From NCBI GenBank assembly GCA_035541215.1, contig DATKNV010000175.1, forward strand, positions 1 to 17,379: a stretch of DNA of 17,379 nucleotides, written 5' to 3'. Of the stretch, positions 1 to 6,601 are shown piece after piece. The stretch comes from DASZHJ01 sp035541215 (GTDB lineage Bacteria; Pseudomonadota; Alphaproteobacteria; ATCC43930; CGMCC-115725). The translations under genes were made by a program, and so were the position numbers. How positions within the stretch are numbered: the first letter of the stretch is position 1; each line of letters opens with the position of its first letter. The notes under the pieces are model-generated. The model did not search any database. It worked only from the letters and a program-made list of their open reading frames with translations, and was not told where the DNA came from.

Positions 1-148
1 CGCCTGGACCGTCCACGTGAACCTGATCTGGAGCCCGGTTCCGAACGTCGATACCGGAATCGAGTGGATTCGCATGCAGGCCCGCAATCATCAGAACGTG
101 GACGCGAACACGAACCGCTTCCAGACCTCGATGAAGTTCTATTTCTAG
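1..148 (+). CDS. Outer-membrane beta-barrel protein, C-terminal end (DcaP-like porin)
   Basis: Only the last 48 codons are present, read from base 2 to the TAG at 146-148. The peptide alternates polar and hydrophobic residues and ends in KFYF, a terminal phenylalanine as in the last strand of outer-membrane barrels recognised by the BAM complex. The run NLIWSPVPNVDTGIEW followed by a charged loop and a final NRFQTSMKFYF strand resembles the DcaP-like/alphaproteobacterial porin tail, where a late strand of the type GxEwxxG is followed by a loop and the closing strand. It would sit in the outer membrane as a diffusion channel. The N-terminus lies outside the window, so the exact porin family cannot be fixed. 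The barrel assignment is fairly safe; the DcaP label is tentative. Confidence 0.6.
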   Translation, partial: AWTVHVNLIWSPVPNVDTGIEWIRMQARNHQNVDANTNRFQTSMKFYF

Positions 149-202
149 CGCGGGCACTTCCTTCTGCGGCGGTAGCCATCGCTCCGGCGCCGTCTCGCAC
201 CT

Positions 203-231
203 CTTGAACTCCTAAGAGCCGCTTCCCAAAT
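203..231 (+). promoter_or_regulatory. Candidate RpoH (sigma-32) heat-shock promoter
   Basis: CTTGAA at 203-208 is followed, after 16 bases, by CCCAAAT at 225-231. This resembles the sigma-32 consensus (CTTGAA, 13-17 bases, CCCCATTT). It lies upstream of two Hsp20 genes, where such a promoter is expected. Transcription would start near 238-242, right at the first leader hairpin. The -10 element matches only in part, so this is a motif call supported by context. Confidence 0.5.
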
Positions 232-236
232 TCCCG

Positions 237-266
237 GCCGCCGGGCGCCCAGAGATGCCCGGCGGC
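237..266 (+). promoter_or_regulatory. Strong leader hairpin of the heat-shock transcript
   Basis: Bases 237-246 and 257-266 are perfectly complementary, giving a 10-bp GC-rich stem with a 10-base loop. No T-run follows, so it is a poor candidate for a terminator of the porin gene. It lies just downstream of the candidate RpoH promoter and is best read as the first stem of a structured 5' leader. Confidence 0.5.
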
Positions 267-269
267 ATT

Positions 270-299
270 CATGTTCCATGGTTTCCATGAGGGGAGAAC
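270..299 (+). promoter_or_regulatory. Possible RNA thermometer stem over a Shine-Dalgarno
   Basis: CATGG at 277-281 pairs with CCATG at 285-289 across a TTT loop. The lower stem continues weakly, with U-G pairs and mismatches, against GGGGAG at 291-296, which is the ribosome binding site of the GTG start at 300. A weak hairpin that partly hides a Shine-Dalgarno, after a stable hairpin, is the layout of ROSE-like thermometers in alphaproteobacterial hsp20 leaders. The conserved ROSE motif is not clearly present. Confidence 0.35.
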
Positions 300-488
300 G
301 TGGCGATGAAAGTCGTAACCGTCAGGGCCCGGCCATCGGCAACGCCCGAGGGCGCCGGGGCTCCCTGGAGCAAATCTCGACTCGATTGGCAGCGCCCCGA
401 CGGCGCACCCGCAGAACGCGCAACGGCGGAGCAGGCGGCCGCGCCGACGCAGCAGCCGCCTTGGCCCCGGGTCTTTCCCAGCCTTTAG
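300..488 (+). CDS. Small hypothetical protein upstream of the Hsp20 genes (62 aa)
   Basis: This is a GTG-started frame with a good ribosome binding site (GGGGAG at 291-296), ending in TAG 23 bases before the first Hsp20 start. The peptide begins MAMKVVTVRARPSATPEG and is rich in Ala, Pro and Gln, with two Trp-containing patches and a PPWPRVFPSL end. It has no signal peptide, no membrane segment and no domain that I recognise. Its position between the structured leader and hsp20 suggests either a real small cotranscribed protein or a leader frame whose translation exposes the downstream gene. An overlapping longer frame from 278 merely extends Hsp20 upstream with low-complexity Arg/Gly sequence and is less likely. 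Confidence 0.4.
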   Translation: MAMKVVTVRARPSATPEGAGAPWSKSRLDWQRPDGAPAERATAEQAAAPTQQPPWPRVFPSL

Positions 489-511
489 CATCAGGACAAG
501 GAGGGCTCATC

Positions 512-937
512 ATGGCATTGCTTTTTCCCGATCCCTTCGACGCCCTGCTCCAGTTGCAGCAGGCGCTCGATTCCTTTCGCGCCAGCGATTGGCTCGAGAC
601 GAGCCTGAGCGGCGTCGGCTCCTATCCCCCGCTCAACGCCTTCCGCAAGGGCGACGACCTCGTGATCGTCGCGGAGGTGCCGGGCGTGCGGAAGGAGGAC
701 GTCGCGCTCGAGATCAAGAACAACACGCTCCGCATTTCCGGCACCAAGACCGTCTCGTACGGCGAGAAGGCGGCGCTCCACCGGCGAGAGCGCTCGGCCG
801 GCCGCTTCGACCGCGCGGTGGCGCTTCCGGTCGAGGTGGACGCCGAAGGCGTCAAGGCGGAGTGCCGCGACGGCATCCTCGCGCTCTTCCTGCCGCGTGC
901 CGAGCGCGACAAGCCCCGCTCTATCCGGATTTCCTGA
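512..937 (+). CDS. Hsp20/alpha-crystallin small heat-shock protein, first copy (141 aa)
   Basis: An ATP-independent holdase that binds unfolding proteins in the cytoplasm and passes them to DnaK/ClpB. The order is typical: a short hydrophobic N-terminal arm (MALLFPDPFDALLQLQQAL, residues 1-19), the alpha-crystallin domain at about 40-130, and a short tail. Visible signatures are VAEVPGVRKEDV (53-64), the signature AECRDGILAL (116-125; A-x-x-x-x-G-hydrophobic-L), and the I-R-I tail motif used for oligomer packing. The ATG at 512 is chosen because AAGGAGGG at 498-505 sits at ideal spacing and the peptide then begins like other family members. A longer frame from 278 adds 78 low-complexity residues and is rejected. 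Twelve bases separate it from the second Hsp20 gene, so the two are surely cotranscribed. Confidence 0.93.
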   Translation: MALLFPDPFDALLQLQQALDSFRASDWLETSLSGVGSYPPLNAFRKGDDLVIVAEVPGVRKEDVALEIKNNTLRISGTKTVSYGEKAALHRRERSAGRFDRAVALPVEVDAEGVKAECRDGILALFLPRAERDKPRSIRIS

Positions 938-949
938 GGGAGGCTGAAG

Positions 950-1348
950 ATGGCAAACGAGCAAGCGCTCGACGTGCGCGAGAAAAAGGAACTGGTGACC
1001 AAGGAGGAGAAGACGGTCCCCGCGCGCTACTACGTTCCCGCGACCGATATCTACGAGACGGAGGCGGCGCTCACGGTGGTGATGGAGCTGCCCGGCGTCG
1101 ACAAGAAAGACCTCGACCTCGCCGTCGAGAACGACGTGCTCCGCGTCGAGGGCCGGATCGATCTCGGCAAGTACGAGGGCCTGGAGCCGCTCTACACCGA
1201 GTACAATGTCGGCCACTTCTCGCGCAGCTTCACCCTCTCGCGCAAGATCGACCAAGCTGCGATCCAAGCCGAGCTCGAGGACGGCGTCCTTACGCTGACG
1301 CTCCCCAAGGCGAAGGAGGCGCAGCCAAGGAAGATTAAGATCGGATGA
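950..1348 (+). CDS. Hsp20/alpha-crystallin small heat-shock protein, second copy (132 aa)
   Basis: A second, divergent small heat-shock protein. The N-terminal arm is highly charged (residues 8-24, rich in Lys and Glu) rather than hydrophobic as in the first copy. The alpha-crystallin domain spans about 28-122, with VVMELPGVDKKDLDL (43-57), the signature AELEDGVLTLTLP (107-119) and a closing I-K-I motif (128-132). The L57 loop region contains Tyr residues (YEGLEPLYTEYN). The ATG at 950 follows GGGAGG at 938-943. The difference between the arms suggests the two proteins form mixed oligomers or take different clients; that is inference. The stop codon overlaps the possible ATG of the next gene as ATGA. 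Confidence 0.93.
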   Translation: MANEQALDVREKKELVTKEEKTVPARYYVPATDIYETEAALTVVMELPGVDKKDLDLAVENDVLRVEGRIDLGKYEGLEPLYTEYNVGHFSRSFTLSRKIDQAAIQAELEDGVLTLTLPKAKEAQPRKIKIG

Positions 1349-2118
1349 CGGTATCGCCTCTCCCCTCGTGGGAGAGGCGACTCCGCCTTGCGTCTTCGAG
1401 TCCCGCCGCGCATGATTCCGCGAACGGTGTCGAGTCGCGGAAGTTGGAAACGGCGCTTTATCGTCCGGTGAAACGGTACCTCGAGGGGCTCGGCTTCGAG
1501 GTCAAGGGCGAGGTGCGCGGCTGCGATCTCTTGGCGCTCAAGGGCGAGGCGGCGCCCGTCGTCGTGATCGGCGAATTGAAGCTCGCCTTCACGCTCGAAT
1601 TGATCCTCCAGGGCGTCGACCGGAGTGCTGCTTGCGACGAGGTCTGGCTCGCGGTCAGGAGCGCCGTGCGCGGACGCCGGCGCGAGCGCGACCGCCGCGT
1701 CAAGAAGCTCTGCCGCCTCCTCGGATTCGGTCTCCTCGGCGTCTCCTCGCGGGGACACGTGGAGGTGCTGGTGCCCGCGGGGCCGTGGCGGCCGCGGCGC
1801 GACACGGGCCGGCGCTCGGAGCTCGTCGAGGAGCATCGCCGGCGGATCGGCGATCCCGTCCAGGGCGGCAGCACGCGCGCCCCCATCATGACCGCCTATC
1901 GCCAGCGCGCGCTCGCGGTCGCAGCGGCGCTCGCGGAGGGGCCGCGGACGACGCGCGCGCTCAAGGCGGCGGCGGAGGACGCGCCGACGATCCTGCTGCG
2001 CAACGTCTACGGCTGGTTCGCGCGCGTCGAGCGCGGCGTCTACGGCCTCACCGAGGCCGGCCGCGCGGCGCTCCGGCGCTGGCCGCAGAAGGCGCCCCAG
2101 CTCGCGATCGCGGGCTGA
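1345..2118 (+). CDS. DUF2161 family protein with PD-(D/E)xK-like core (up to 257 aa)
   Basis: The body from residue 35 (ETALYRPVKRYLEGLGFEVK) closely fits DUF2161, annotated in databases as a putative phosphodiesterase. The N-terminal half has a nuclease-like arrangement: Asp61 in RGCDLLAL, then E77-L-K79 in VVVIGELKL, as in PD-(D/E)xK folds. A C-terminal part (about 183-245, ending VERGVYGLTEAGRAAL) looks like a winged-helix DNA-binding domain. This suggests DNA or RNA cleavage, but the biochemical role is unknown. The start is uncertain. ATG 1345 overlaps the Hsp20 stop, yet the first 33 residues cover a perfect inverted repeat (1355-1379) and look non-coding; TTG 1444 puts the start at the family boundary (224 aa). 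It converges with the protease gene, 3 bases apart. Confidence 0.8.
   Translation: MTVSPLPSWERRLRLASSSPAAHDSANGVESRKLETALYRPVKRYLEGLGFEVKGEVRGCDLLALKGEAAPVVVIGELKLAFTLELILQGVDRSAACDEVWLAVRSAVRGRRRERDRRVKKLCRLLGFGLLGVSSRGHVEVLVPAGPWRPRRDTGRRSELVEEHRRRIGDPVQGGSTRAPIMTAYRQRALAVAAALAEGPRTTRALKAAAEDAPTILLRNVYGWFARVERGVYGLTEAGRAALRRWPQKAPQLAIAG
1355..1379 (+). repeat. Perfect inverted repeat between hsp20 and the DUF2161 gene
   Basis: CGCCTCTCCC (1355-1364) and GGGAGAGGCG (1370-1379) are exact reverse complements around a CTCGT loop. This form, a CTCTCCC stem with a CTCGT loop, resembles the short dispersed palindromes common between genes of alphaproteobacteria. It could stop or protect the hsp20 transcript; no T-run follows. 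Its presence argues that the DUF2161 gene starts downstream of it. Confidence 0.6.
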
Positions 2119-2121
2119 GCC

Positions 2122-3588
2122 TCAGGGGAACTGGCTCTGGAGCGCCCGCACCGCCGCCTTGGCGTCGAGGATGCCGTAGCCGAGCCGCCGGCTCCATCCG
2201 CCGCCCCGGGGCCGCCTCGCGGTGAGGGTCAGCAGCACCTTGAGCGCGAGCGGCGGCACGGCCGCGCCGGACCAGCGCGTCCGCAGCGCCGCCACCGTCC
2301 CCGCGGCGATCGCGCAGGCGGCGGAGGTGCCGCTGTTGAGCATGTTCGCGTCGCGGGTCTCGCAGAAATTGCTCGGTGCACAGAGATCGGGCTTCGCGAG
2401 CGAGAGCCGGCGCTGACCCGGACCCTCCGAGGAATATCCGAGCCACATCTCGTCCGCCAGCACCGCGCCTAGGGTCAGCACCATCGGGTGCGAGTTGGCG
2501 CCGTAGATGCTGTGGCCGGGTCCGCGGTCGTGCTCGCCGCAGCGCGGGCTCGGGTCGAACTGCCCGCAATTGCCGGCGGCGAAGACGACGTCGAGCCCGT
2601 CCTGGGCGACGGTCGCGCCGACCGTGCGGTTGAAGGCGTGATTGGGATTCTCGGTGTAATCGCCGAGATTCGGGAGCTCGCTCCGCCGGTCGAAAATTCC
2701 CCAGGCATTGACGAGCACCCAGGGCCCGGACCAGCGCGGAAGCTGGCGCAGCAGGCGGATCGTCTGCACGACGGTGCGCCAGACCCCGTCCGCCTCGCCG
2801 ATGAAGAGCGGCACGTTCGAGATGCGCGGCGGCAGCAACGGCACGTCGTAGATCAGCGCCTTGGGCGCGAGGTCGAGGACGTTGCGCGCGATCATGCCGG
2901 CATGAGTGCCGGGCGTCGTCATACCCGGGAGATGGACCATGCCCGAGGCATCGACGACGGGCCAGCCGCCGCCCCAATTCGCGGCGGGGATCAGCGTCTT
3001 GTCGAGACCCTCGTCGATGATGACGACGTTGACGCTCCTGCCGTCGAGGCCCGCGGCCTTGAGCGCGTCGGCGCCGAGGAGGTCGCGCGCGCGCCGGCGG
3101 TCGCCGACGACGATCCGGTCGGGCGCCGTTGGATCGAAATGATCCTGAGTCGTGCCGCCGGGGTCGGCGCCGATCCCCAGGAAGGCATTTCCCTCCTCGT
3201 CGAGCGCGACGCCGAGCTTCGCCTGCACGAGGTCGCGGAACTGGCGCAGCGAGGTCTCGTCGGCGAAGCCGTAGCCGATGATGAGCTCGTCGGGATCGGG
3301 GAGGCGCTGGAGCTCGCGGGGATCGAGCCCCTCGATCTCCGGGACGGCGGCGAAGCTCGGCGTCGACTCCACCTTGATGGTCTTCGCGAGCTGCGCCGGC
3401 GCGCCCAGCTTCTTCAGGAGATTGTCGGCGAAGAGTTGAATGTCCGGAACCTCTTGGCTCCGCGGTCGGCCGCGCTTCTCCGGCCGCGCGAGGCTCCGCG
3501 CCGAAACGAGGGCTCTGGGATAAATCCTGAGCAATTCCGGGGTGGCCTTGAGCACCGCGTATTGGCGCAGCGGCACGCTTGATATCAT
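2122..3588 (-). CDS. S8 (subtilisin-like) serine peptidase, no signal peptide (488 aa)
   Basis: A subtilase-fold protease. The catalytic set is complete: Asp192 in VNVVIIDEGLD, His229 in TPGTHAGMIA, oxyanion Asn340 in VVFAAGNCG, and Ser422 in NSGTSAACAIAAG. The Asp motif is DEG rather than the usual D-[ST]-G, and GTHAG replaces GTHVAG. About 180 residues precede the catalytic domain and have no family that I recognise; they could be an inhibitory propeptide or a substrate-binding domain. There is no signal peptide or anchor, so it is predicted cytoplasmic. Several Cys residues lie in the domain (341, 350, 403, 409, 425). The ATG at 3588 follows GGAG with 8-base spacing. It is transcribed away from the cyclase gene, from a 122-base shared region. 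Target unknown. Confidence 0.85.
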   Translation of the reverse strand: MISSVPLRQYAVLKATPELLRIYPRALVSARSLARPEKRGRPRSQEVPDIQLFADNLLKKLGAPAQLAKTIKVESTPSFAAVPEIEGLDPRELQRLPDPDELIIGYGFADETSLRQFRDLVQAKLGVALDEEGNAFLGIGADPGGTTQDHFDPTAPDRIVVGDRRRARDLLGADALKAAGLDGRSVNVVIIDEGLDKTLIPAANWGGGWPVVDASGMVHLPGMTTPGTHAGMIARNVLDLAPKALIYDVPLLPPRISNVPLFIGEADGVWRTVVQTIRLLRQLPRWSGPWVLVNAWGIFDRRSELPNLGDYTENPNHAFNRTVGATVAQDGLDVVFAAGNCGQFDPSPRCGEHDRGPGHSIYGANSHPMVLTLGAVLADEMWLGYSSEGPGQRRLSLAKPDLCAPSNFCETRDANMLNSGTSAACAIAAGTVAALRTRWSGAAVPPLALKVLLTLTARRPRGGGWSRRLGYGILDAKAAVRALQSQFP

Positions 3589-3710
3589 CGACTCATCTCC
3601 GCCTGCGGGTTAGGATCAATGATAATTCAAGCTTATCTGATTTCGCGCGCCCGTGCGCGGGTTTCTCGTGCGGGGCGCGGCAAGCGGCGGTTGAACGTCT
3701 CGGGAGTTCG
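3589..3710. promoter_or_regulatory. Divergent promoter region between protease and cyclase genes
   Basis: These 122 bases must hold the promoters of both genes. The part near the protease (3611-3645) is AT-rich and contains ATGATAATTCAAGCTTATC, a good place for sigma-70 elements in either direction. A CCCG/CGGG hairpin lies nearer to the cyclase. I cannot assign -35/-10 boxes with confidence. Confidence 0.4.
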
Positions 3711-5564
3711 ATGAATGCCGGCGGCAACGAAGCGAGCCTCGCGGATGAGGGCGATTCCAAAGTGGTGACCCTTTTCGGCGTCGAAGGCAGCCGGCACGCG
3801 GGCGAGGCCGCGGCGCGGCGGCTGAGCGCCGTCGCTTTCGTCGACATCGTCGGCTACACAATCCTGATGGCCCGCGACGAGGCGGGGACGCACGAGCGCT
3901 GGATGCGCCTCATGGCGGAAGTGCTGCGCCCGAGGGCGGCGCAGCAGCGCGGCCGCATCGTCAAGTCGACGGGCGACGGCGTGCTCGCGGAATTCCCGAG
4001 CGCGCTCGACGCCGTCGTCTGGGCGCGCGAGGTGCAGCAGGCGTCGGCGGAGGCGCAGGCGCGCGACGCCGAGCGGAATCTTCCGCCGATCGCGCTGCGC
4101 ATCTCCGTCCACATCGGCGACGTCGTGGAGACCGAGAACGACATCTACGGCGACGGCGTCAACGTGGCGGCGCGGCTCCAGGAGCACGCCGAGCCCGGAG
4201 GGATCGTGCTCTCGGCGGCGGTGCACGATCTCGTGCGCGGCCATCTCAAGGCGCCGCCGCGCGATCTCGGCATGGTGCCGCTCAAGAACTTCGAGCTCCC
4301 CGTGCACGCCTACGCGCTCGACACCGCGGCCCCGTCCCTGCAGGTGCCGATGCCTCCGCGCGCGAGCCAGATGCCCTCGATCGCGGTGCTGCCGCTCCAC
4401 AACATGAGCGGCAATTCCGACGACAACTACTTCGCCAAGGGCCTCGTCGCGGACATCATCGTCTCGCTCGCGAGCCTGCGCGAGCTCGTGGTGATCTCGC
4501 ACGCCTCGACGCTCCGCTACAGCGACGCCGAGCCGGATCTGCGCGCCATCGGCCGCGCGCTCGGCGTGCGCTACGTCGTCACGGGGAACCTGCGGCGCAC
4601 CGCGCAGCTCGTGCGGGTCTCGCTCCAGCTCTGGGACGCCGAGAGCGCGAGCAGCATCTGGGCGCACACGGCGGAGGTGCCGCCCGCGGAGGTCTTCGAG
4701 GCGCAGGACCAGATCGTCGTCAAGATCGTCGGCGGCGTGGCGCCGCACGTGCGCGGCGCCGAGCTCCAGGCGGCCATGCGCAAGCGGCCCGCGAGCTTCA
4801 CGGCCTACGATCACACGCTGCGCGCGCTCGACATGATGAACCGGCTGCACCGGGAGGCCTTCGAGGAGGCACGCTCGCATCTCGAGCGCGCGATGGCGCT
4901 CGATCCCGCCTTCGCCGCGGCCTATGCCTGGGCCGCGCGCTGGTACAGCATCCGCGTGGGCCAGGGCTGGTCCGATGCGCCCGACAGCGACCGCGAGAAG
5001 GCGGCGGAGCTCGCCTCGCGCGCGATCGAGCTCGACCGGCAGAACGCGCTCGCGCTCGCGATCTACGGCCACCTGAAGTCGTTCCTCTTCCACGACTACG
5101 AGAGCGCGCTCGTCTATTTCGAGCGCGCGCTCAGCGCCTCGCCCTCGAGCTCGCTCGCCTGGATGCTCTCGAGCGCCACGCTCTCCTATGTCGGGCGCGG
5201 CGAGGAGGCGGTGCGGCACGCGGAATGGGGCCTTCGCCTCTCGCCCTTCGATCCCGGCCTCTACGCCTATTACTTCTTCCTGGGTCTCGCGCATTACGGC
5301 AACGGCAACTACGCCGAGGCCGTGAAATGGGGCCGCATGGCCGCGAGCGAGAACCCTCGCTACACCTCGACCTTCAAGCTGCTGGCGGCGAGCCTCGCGG
5401 CCCTGGGCCGCATCCCCGAGGCGAAAGAGGCGGCGGAGCAGCTCGTGAAGTCGCAACCCGGCTTCCACCTCGGCGACTACGGACGAGAGCGGCAGCCGTT
5501 CCGCGATCCCGAGCTGAGCGCGCGCTATCTCGCGCATCTCTCGGCCGCGGGACTGCCGGACTGA
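3711..5564 (+). CDS. Class III adenylate/guanylate cyclase with TolB-like and TPR domains (617 aa)
   Basis: A cytoplasmic nucleotide cyclase making cAMP (or cGMP) from ATP/GTP. The cyclase domain is at about 37-205, with metal-binding Asp45 (AFVDIVGYT) and Asp89 (KSTGDGVLAEF), the dimer segment RISVHIGDV, and the transition-state Asn151/Arg155 (YGDGVNVAARLQ). A TolB-like (FlgO/CadC-type) domain follows at about 222-340, opening SIAVLPLHNMSGNSDDNYFAKGL. TPR repeats fill about 350-606, such as ALDPAFAAAYAWAARWY. This domain order is common in rhizobial genomes. No membrane segment is seen, so input probably comes through protein contacts with the TPR region. ATG 3711 is chosen because CGGGAG lies at 3701-3706; a longer frame from 3579 would overlap the divergent gene and adds no recognisable sequence. 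The next gene starts 28 bases downstream. Confidence 0.92.
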   Translation: MNAGGNEASLADEGDSKVVTLFGVEGSRHAGEAAARRLSAVAFVDIVGYTILMARDEAGTHERWMRLMAEVLRPRAAQQRGRIVKSTGDGVLAEFPSALDAVVWAREVQQASAEAQARDAERNLPPIALRISVHIGDVVETENDIYGDGVNVAARLQEHAEPGGIVLSAAVHDLVRGHLKAPPRDLGMVPLKNFELPVHAYALDTAAPSLQVPMPPRASQMPSIAVLPLHNMSGNSDDNYFAKGLVADIIVSLASLRELVVISHASTLRYSDAEPDLRAIGRALGVRYVVTGNLRRTAQLVRVSLQLWDAESASSIWAHTAEVPPAEVFEAQDQIVVKIVGGVAPHVRGAELQAAMRKRPASFTAYDHTLRALDMMNRLHREAFEEARSHLERAMALDPAFAAAYAWAARWYSIRVGQGWSDAPDSDREKAAELASRAIELDRQNALALAIYGHLKSFLFHDYESALVYFERALSASPSSSLAWMLSSATLSYVGRGEEAVRHAEWGLRLSPFDPGLYAYYFFLGLAHYGNGNYAEAVKWGRMAASENPRYTSTFKLLAASLAALGRIPEAKEAAEQLVKSQPGFHLGDYGRERQPFRDPELSARYLAHLSAAGLPD

Positions 5565-5592
5565 CTGCGGAGACCAGCAAGGGAGGACCACC

Positions 5593-6591
5593 ATGGCGCG
5601 ACCGATCGGAACCAGTGACGGATTGGACGGGCTCGACGGATTGGACGGACTCGACGGGTTGGACGGACTCACCAGCGGCCAGCCGACGGGAGGCGGCACG
5701 CTCTCCCGCCCGATCGGCGTCTCGCCCTCGCTCAGCCCCGCGCAAGGCGAGGACTGGTTCCGCGGCAACCAATGGCCTCCCGCGAACACCGAGCCGCCCG
5801 CCAATCCGGTCGTCAACAATCCCAATGCCGGCGTGCCCGCGCCGTGGCCCATCACCGGCATCACGAAGTTTCCGCGCCACCACTGGAGCGCCTCGCTCTA
5901 TGCGATCGTGGTACTCGCGGATTTCGTCAAGCAGAGCGCGCCCAAGCCCACCGGCGGCGGCACCTACACCTTCGACAAGATCCTCGACCCCGTTGCGGAC
6001 AAATGGGACCAGACGAAGGTGCAGGCGGAGATCGACGAGCTCACCTCGCTGATGGAGTTCCGTGCGGGAGTGATGGCGGAGGCGCTCGCGCAGCGCAACA
6101 ACATCTCCGCCTATTGGCGCGGCATCTTCCTCTACGGCAATTCCTCGCACCCCTTCACCTACGACCTCACGCAGGCTGTGCTGAAGATCGGCGAGTTCGT
6201 GGCGATGTATTACAAGAACCTGTTCAACCGGCCCCGCCCCTCGCAGCTTTCGCCCTCGCTGCTGCCGCCGGTGGACGTGCCCGGCCATCCCTCCTATCCG
6301 AGCGCGCATTCGACGGAGTCGCATCTGCTCTCGGCGGCGCTGAAGCTGGTGTTCGACACCGCGAACGCGCTGCCGCCGGGGACGCCGGTGATCCCGCCCG
6401 CCGCCTACAACGCGCTCGACCGGGTCGCCGACCGCATCTCGCGCAACCGCGAGGTGCTGGGCCTGCACTATCCCTCCGACAGCGCGCTCGGCGTGCGGAT
6501 CGCCGCGGCGACGCTGCCGCTGCTGCAGCAATGCCAGACCTTCCAGCAGCTCCTCGCTGGCGCCGCGGCGGAGTGGCGGGCGCTCACCTGA
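5593..6591 (+). CDS. Soluble PAP2/vanadium-haloperoxidase-type protein with GLD-repeat N-terminus (332 aa)
   Basis: A member of the PAP2 acid phosphatase/vanadium chloroperoxidase superfamily. All three signature blocks are visible: K208-x6-R215-P216 (KNLFNRPRP), PSAH with His239 (GHPSYPSAHSTESH), and R286-x5-H292-x3-D296 (REVLGLHYPSD). These residues bind phosphate or vanadate. No signal peptide or membrane helices are seen, unlike membrane PAP2 lipid phosphatases, so it resembles the soluble vanadium-haloperoxidase branch; the reaction (phosphatase or halide oxidation) cannot be told from sequence. Residues 10-26 are a tandem Gly-Leu-Asp repeat, then a Pro/Gly-rich linker to about 85. ATG 5593 follows GGGAGG. 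It lies 28 bases after the cyclase gene and is probably cotranscribed. Confidence 0.85.
   Translation: MARPIGTSDGLDGLDGLDGLDGLDGLTSGQPTGGGTLSRPIGVSPSLSPAQGEDWFRGNQWPPANTEPPANPVVNNPNAGVPAPWPITGITKFPRHHWSASLYAIVVLADFVKQSAPKPTGGGTYTFDKILDPVADKWDQTKVQAEIDELTSLMEFRAGVMAEALAQRNNISAYWRGIFLYGNSSHPFTYDLTQAVLKIGEFVAMYYKNLFNRPRPSQLSPSLLPPVDVPGHPSYPSAHSTESHLLSAALKLVFDTANALPPGTPVIPPAAYNALDRVADRISRNREVLGLHYPSDSALGVRIAAATLPLLQQCQTFQQLLAGAAAEWRALT
5620..5673 (+). repeat. Three 18-bp tandem repeats coding for Gly-Leu-Asp units
   Basis: Units at 5620-5637, 5638-5655 and 5656-5673 share the form GGATTGGACGGNCTCGAC with few changes. Each unit encodes two Gly-Leu-Asp triplets, so gain or loss of a unit keeps the frame. 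The array could vary in length between strains by slippage. Confidence 0.85.
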
Positions 6592-6601
6592 AGCGCGCCC
6601 C

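Noticed and set aside
278..511. N-terminal extension of the first Hsp20 protein from a start at 278
   Set aside because: The added residues are Arg/Gly low complexity unlike Hsp20 arms, and an ideal ribosome binding site precedes the ATG at 512.
491..1267. Long minus-strand open frame opposite the two Hsp20 genes
   Set aside because: It is antisense to two clear Hsp20 coding regions and has no recognisable domain; long antisense frames are common in GC-rich genes.
3579..3710. Upstream extension of the cyclase from 3579
   Set aside because: It would overlap the start of the divergent protease gene, adds no conserved sequence, and ATG 3711 has a better ribosome binding site.
3633..5864. 743-codon minus-strand open frame opposite the cyclase gene
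   Set aside because: The plus strand holds complete cyclase, TolB-like and TPR motifs; the antisense peptide is Arg/His/Glu-rich, as expected from the complement of GC-rich coding DNA.
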